DNA from: an uncultured Fimbriimonadales bacterium
Lineage (GTDB): Bacteria > Armatimonadota > Fimbriimonadia > Fimbriimonadales > GBS-DC
Length of the DNA: 7,983 bases
Direction: 5' to 3'
Assembly: GCA_937925775.1 (NCBI GenBank)
Contig: CALAMM010000170.1
Span: 1-7,983 of the forward strand
How positions within the stretch are numbered: position 1 is the stretch's first letter; each line of letters opens with the position of its first letter. Below, one piece after another: positions 5,860-7,983 of this stretch. The translations under genes were made by a program, and so were the position numbers. The notes beneath the pieces were generated by a model, which did no database searches, was not told the DNA's origin, and saw only the letters and a program-made list of their open reading frames with translations.

Positions 5860-5997
5860 ATGCACTGGACACAAGACTCGGCAATCCTGTGGGAAAAAGC
5901 GTCCAATATGCAAGACCGTGCAGTGCGCTGGGTGCGGAGGTGGCTGGCGCGACGAGTGAGGAACTTAGTCCAAGCCACGCTGTGCAACGCCCTGTAG
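5860..5997 (+). CDS. Candidate small protein, cationic amphipathic helix (45 aa)
   Basis: This short frame begins with ATG 5860, 5 nt after a strong GGAGG (5850-5854), and ends with TAG at 5995-5997. About 71% of its third codon positions are G or C, as expected for this genome. The product starts MHWTQDSAILWEKASNMQDR and continues as one predicted helix rich in Arg and Trp (about 18-41, including VRWVRRWLARRV). Val, Trp and Leu fall 3-4 residues apart on one face (V22, V25, L29, V33, L36, L41) and arginines on the other. Net charge is about +5. There is no signal peptide. Such a peptide could bind membranes, nucleic acid or a partner protein, but no family is recognised. It lies between the tRNA promoter and the BtuF-like gene, whose -10 box begins 6 nt after its stop. 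A chance frame cannot be excluded. Confidence 0.45.
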   Translation: MHWTQDSAILWEKASNMQDRAVRWVRRWLARRVRNLVQATLCNAL

Positions 5998-6003
5998 ACG
6001 ACA

Positions 6004-6011
6004 GGTATAAT
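6004..6011 (+). promoter_or_regulatory. GGTATAAT -10 promoter of the BtuF-like gene
   Basis: GGTATAAT ends 6 nt before ATG 6018 with no Shine-Dalgarno in between, so a leaderless transcript is predicted. A loose -35-like TGTGCA lies at 5981-5986. The closeness also excludes a 5' riboswitch on transcripts from this promoter. Confidence 0.6.
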
Positions 6012-6017
6012 CACGCT

Positions 6018-6905
6018 ATGCGCATCGTGTCGCTTCTGCCCAGCGCGACGGAGATTGTGTACGCGCTCGGTTTGGGGGAGCAGCTGGTCGGTCGCAGCCA
6101 CGAGTGTGATTACCCACCTGAAGCCGAGTCGGTACCGATACTCACCTACAGCCTCATCCCGCCCGATTTGCCCAGCCGTGAGATCGACCGCATGGTCTCG
6201 GAGACCTTGATGACGCACGCCACGCTGTACGGGCTGAACTTGGATCTGCTGCAGGCACTGGAGCCCGACCTGTTGATTACGCAGGCGTTGTGTGATGTGT
6301 GTGCGGTGTCGTTTAACTCGGTGCAGGAGGCGGTGGCGCGGCTTAGCCCCCGCACGCGCGTGCTGAACTTGGAGCCGACGACTCTGCAGGGCGTGATGGA
6401 CACCTTCCAGCAAGTTGCCGACGCTGCAGGCGTGCCAGAGCGTGGGCGCGCGCTCGTTCAGCAGTTCCGAGAGCGCATCGAGCGCGTGCATGAGCGCACA
6501 CGCCATCGCCCGCCCGTGCGCGTGACCTTCCTGGAGTGGCTCGATCCGCCCTTCGCCTGCGGGCACTGGACGCCTGAGCTGGTCGCACTGGCAGGCGGCG
6601 TGGACGGGCACGGCAAACCAGGGCAACCCTCGCGTCGGCTGGAGTGGCGCGAGGTGCTGGCGTGGCAACCCGAAGCCATCGTCATCGCTTGCTGCGGGTT
6701 CGATGTAGAGCGTACCCTGCAGGACTTGCCTGCCTTAGAGCGCATGCCCGCATGGGAGCAGCTGCCCGCCGTGCGCAACGGGGCAATCTTCATCACGGAC
6801 GGCAACGCCTATTTCAGCCGCCCTGGCCCGCGCCTCGCCGACTCGCTGGAATGGCTGGCAGACCAACTGGAAACCTGCAACGCGCTCACCCCCACGCGCG
6901 TCTAA
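6018..6905 (+). CDS. BtuF-like cobalamin-binding-type protein without signal peptide
   Basis: The 295-residue protein has the fold signature of ABC-type cobalamin/iron-siderophore binding proteins (BtuF-like). It opens directly with RIVSLLPSATEIVYALGLG (2-20) and the family stretch VGRSHECDYP (24-33). It continues with LEPDLLITQALCDVCAV (81-97), a long helix (about 123-160), GHWTPELVALAGG (182-194) and EWREVLAWQPEAIVIA (209-224). There is no signal peptide or lipobox, so it stays in the cytosol, and no permease or ATPase gene is adjacent. It is therefore unlikely to be a classical periplasmic receptor. H28, C30, C92 and C95 (HEC and CDVC) could form a metal or corrinoid site, but the ligand is unproven. 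The start is fixed by the -10 box ending 6 nt upstream. An in-frame ATG at 5817 would add 67 residues that match nothing in the family and would cross the promoter. Confidence 0.85.
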   Translation: MRIVSLLPSATEIVYALGLGEQLVGRSHECDYPPEAESVPILTYSLIPPDLPSREIDRMVSETLMTHATLYGLNLDLLQALEPDLLITQALCDVCAVSFNSVQEAVARLSPRTRVLNLEPTTLQGVMDTFQQVADAAGVPERGRALVQQFRERIERVHERTRHRPPVRVTFLEWLDPPFACGHWTPELVALAGGVDGHGKPGQPSRRLEWREVLAWQPEAIVIACCGFDVERTLQDLPALERMPAWEQLPAVRNGAIFITDGNAYFSRPGPRLADSLEWLADQLETCNALTPTRV

Positions 6906-6910
6906 CTCAT

Positions 6911-6918
6911 GGTACACT
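6911..6918 (+). promoter_or_regulatory. GGTACACT -10 promoter of the tyrosine-rich secreted protein gene
   Basis: GGTACACT lies 5 nt after the BtuF-like stop codon and ends 19 nt before ATG 6938. The transcript would begin near 6924-6926, just ahead of the Shine-Dalgarno. It is the weakest match of the six octamers, and read-through from the BtuF-like gene is also possible. Confidence 0.4.
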
Positions 6919-6925
6919 CTGATAC

Positions 6926-6932
6926 GAGGAGG
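6926..6932 (+). promoter_or_regulatory. Ribosome binding site of the 6938 gene
   Basis: GAGGAGG lies 5 nt before ATG 6938 and supports that start. It contrasts with the BtuF-like gene just upstream, which has none. Confidence 0.7.
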
Positions 6933-6937
6933 CAACG

Positions 6938-7983
6938 ATGCGCTATTGGTGGTTGATTGGGGTATTAGTGTTCAGTCTCGGCTTTGCAGACGACGGGCTC
7001 GGAGGGCTGGTGCGCAAGACGGAGGGGAAGAAGGGCGACAATAAGCCCGCGCCTTCACGCCAAGCCGACGAGAAGTCCAGTCCCTCGCGCAGCAACGATG
7101 ACAGGGGCAACAAGCCGCGCCCTACCGAGAACCGCGAGCAGGGCAACCCGCAGCCCTCGAGCCTGCCGCCGAATGACTCGGATGAGAACCCGTTCCGCAA
7201 GAAGCCGCGCCACAGTCCATCGAGTTCCAATACCCCGCAGGCATCGCACGACACCCGCGATACGGGGCGCGTGGCACTGGAAGGACGGCGTGTGCCGTTA
7301 GACCCACGCCCTGTGCCGTTCGAGGCGCGCCCTGTGCTCACCCCGCCCGCGCAGGTTCAGAACCGCCCTGTACCGCTCGATCAGGGTAGCTTGCCCGCGC
7401 TCGTGCGCCAAACCGAGGGGTTGAACCCCCACCGCTGGCGCGACCGCTATGTGCTGGTGCCTATCGACCCCGTCTACTCCTACAGCGGCTTCTATGTGGA
7501 ATACCGACTGGGCAACTTCCGATTCGGCTATCGATACTACTCCATCTACCCAGAGCTGTACCGCGTCGTGTATGCGCCCTACTGGTACTACGACCCGTGC
7601 CCGCCGTTCGTGGTGGTCTATCGCGTCGCTTACCTCCCGCCGCGTCCCTACACCATCTTCGTAGAAGTGCCGATTTATGTCGAGACGCCTTACTATCTGG
7701 AGCGTCGCCCACCCGACGAGCGACAGCGACTCCTAAGCGACCTCCGCGCAGCATGGATACTACGCGATCCGAGCTTCTTGGAGCGCCACATCCGCCCGAA
7801 CAGCTATATCGCCATCTACCTGGACGGGCAATACGCCTACTCGCTCCCCGCGCAAGATTACATCGAGATGACCCGCGACGCAATCCGCGCGGTGAAAACG
7901 GAGGAACTGCGCTTCTACCGAGTCACGAAGCGGGGTGAAACCCAGTTAGTCGTGCGCGGCGAGCATCAGTATATCGACGAAGC
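6938..7983 (+). CDS. Secreted tyrosine-rich protein with possible NTF2-like domain (3' end cut off)
   Basis: An uninterrupted frame runs from ATG 6938 to the window edge (348 complete codons). Residues 1-17 form a signal peptide (MRYWWLIGVLVFSLGFA). Residues 18-115 are a low-complexity Ser/Asn/Asp/Arg/Pro linker. Residues 117-148 hold four copies of a short RPVPLD-like unit (117, 124, 131, 143). Residues 171-255 are tyrosine-rich, with about 20 Tyr in 85 residues (including YRYYSIYPELY and YAPYWYYDP). From about 258 a folded domain begins with PDERQRLLSDLRAAWILRD, then LERHI, YIAIYLDGQYAYSL, DYIEMTRDAI and LVVRGEHQY. This looks like an NTF2/SnoaL-type cone and is inferred from pattern alone. 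The protein is exported and may act at the envelope or in the matrix. The composition changes sharply between regions, but all are in one frame with a strong ribosome binding site. The function is unknown. Confidence 0.85.
   Translation, partial: MRYWWLIGVLVFSLGFADDGLGGLVRKTEGKKGDNKPAPSRQADEKSSPSRSNDDRGNKPRPTENREQGNPQPSSLPPNDSDENPFRKKPRHSPSSSNTPQASHDTRDTGRVALEGRRVPLDPRPVPFEARPVLTPPAQVQNRPVPLDQGSLPALVRQTEGLNPHRWRDRYVLVPIDPVYSYSGFYVEYRLGNFRFGYRYYSIYPELYRVVYAPYWYYDPCPPFVVVYRVAYLPPRPYTIFVEVPIYVETPYYLERRPPDERQRLLSDLRAAWILRDPSFLERHIRPNSYIAIYLDGQYAYSLPAQDYIEMTRDAIRAVKTEELRFYRVTKRGETQLVVRGEHQYIDE

Noticed and set aside
5830..6017. Cobalamin riboswitch before the BtuF-like gene
   Set aside because: A GCCACGCTG near 5973 is a poor match to the B12 box and the other conserved elements are missing. 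The predicted promoter lies after it, 6 nt before the start codon.
5691..6668. Long minus-strand frame (325 codons) across the tRNA and the BtuF-like gene
   Set aside because: It is antisense to a clear family protein, runs through the tRNA-Gln gene, has no family-like sequence and is a by-product of high G+C.

Overview
The window reads as chromosomal DNA of a G+C-rich bacterium. Hand-counted samples of the housekeeping genes give about 60-73% G+C. The mix is housekeeping tRNA and sugar-phosphate genes, a cytosolic cobalamin-binding-like protein, tryptophanase, and start codons sitting directly behind -10 boxes. This would suit a deep-branching environmental lineage such as Armatimonadota or a Deinococcus-like group, but no marker here fixes the phylum and I hold that loosely.

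Layout, left to right. (1) 1-87: probable start of a leftward gene cut by the window edge. (2) 159-1668, plus strand: a DNA N4/N6-methyltransferase with an unusual HPPY motif IV, overlapped by 8 bp by a 188-residue protein I cannot assign. The pair is clearly poorer in G+C than the rest (about 49% by hand count over 1201-1500) and is the best candidate for a transferred, little-described restriction-modification or methylation unit. (3) 1679-3106, minus: CCA-adding enzyme/poly(A) polymerase family protein with an HD domain. (4) 3191-4570, plus: tryptophanase, divergent from the CCA gene. (5) 5790-4573, minus: tRNA-Gln(CTG) with encoded CCA, then a TalC-type transaldolase 22 nt later, then a small exported OB-fold-like protein. 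This looks like one transcription unit. (6) 5860-5997, plus: a 45-codon small gene candidate with a good ribosome binding site, encoding a cationic amphipathic helix. (7) 6018-6905, plus: a BtuF-like protein without signal peptide. (8) 6938 to the right edge, plus: a secreted, low-complexity then tyrosine-rich protein ending in a possible NTF2-like domain, incomplete at the edge.

The most coherent signal beyond the genes is a promoter signature. An octamer close to GGTATAAT (GGTATAAT, GGTATGAT, GGTACAAT, GGTACACT) lies in front of six transcription units: the methyltransferase pair, the CCA gene, tryptophanase, tRNA-Gln/talC/OB, the BtuF-like gene and the tyrosine-rich gene. Genes that lack it are tightly packed behind another gene, except the small 5860 gene and the edge gene. 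In three units the hexamer ends only 6-7 nt before the start codon with no Shine-Dalgarno, which predicts leaderless mRNAs. In two others it ends 19-20 nt before the start. The motif therefore also decides three start codons against longer in-frame alternatives.

No CRISPR array, insertion sequence, riboswitch or convincing intrinsic terminator was seen. Convergent genes are separated by only 10 bp (1669-1678) and 2 bp (4571-4572).
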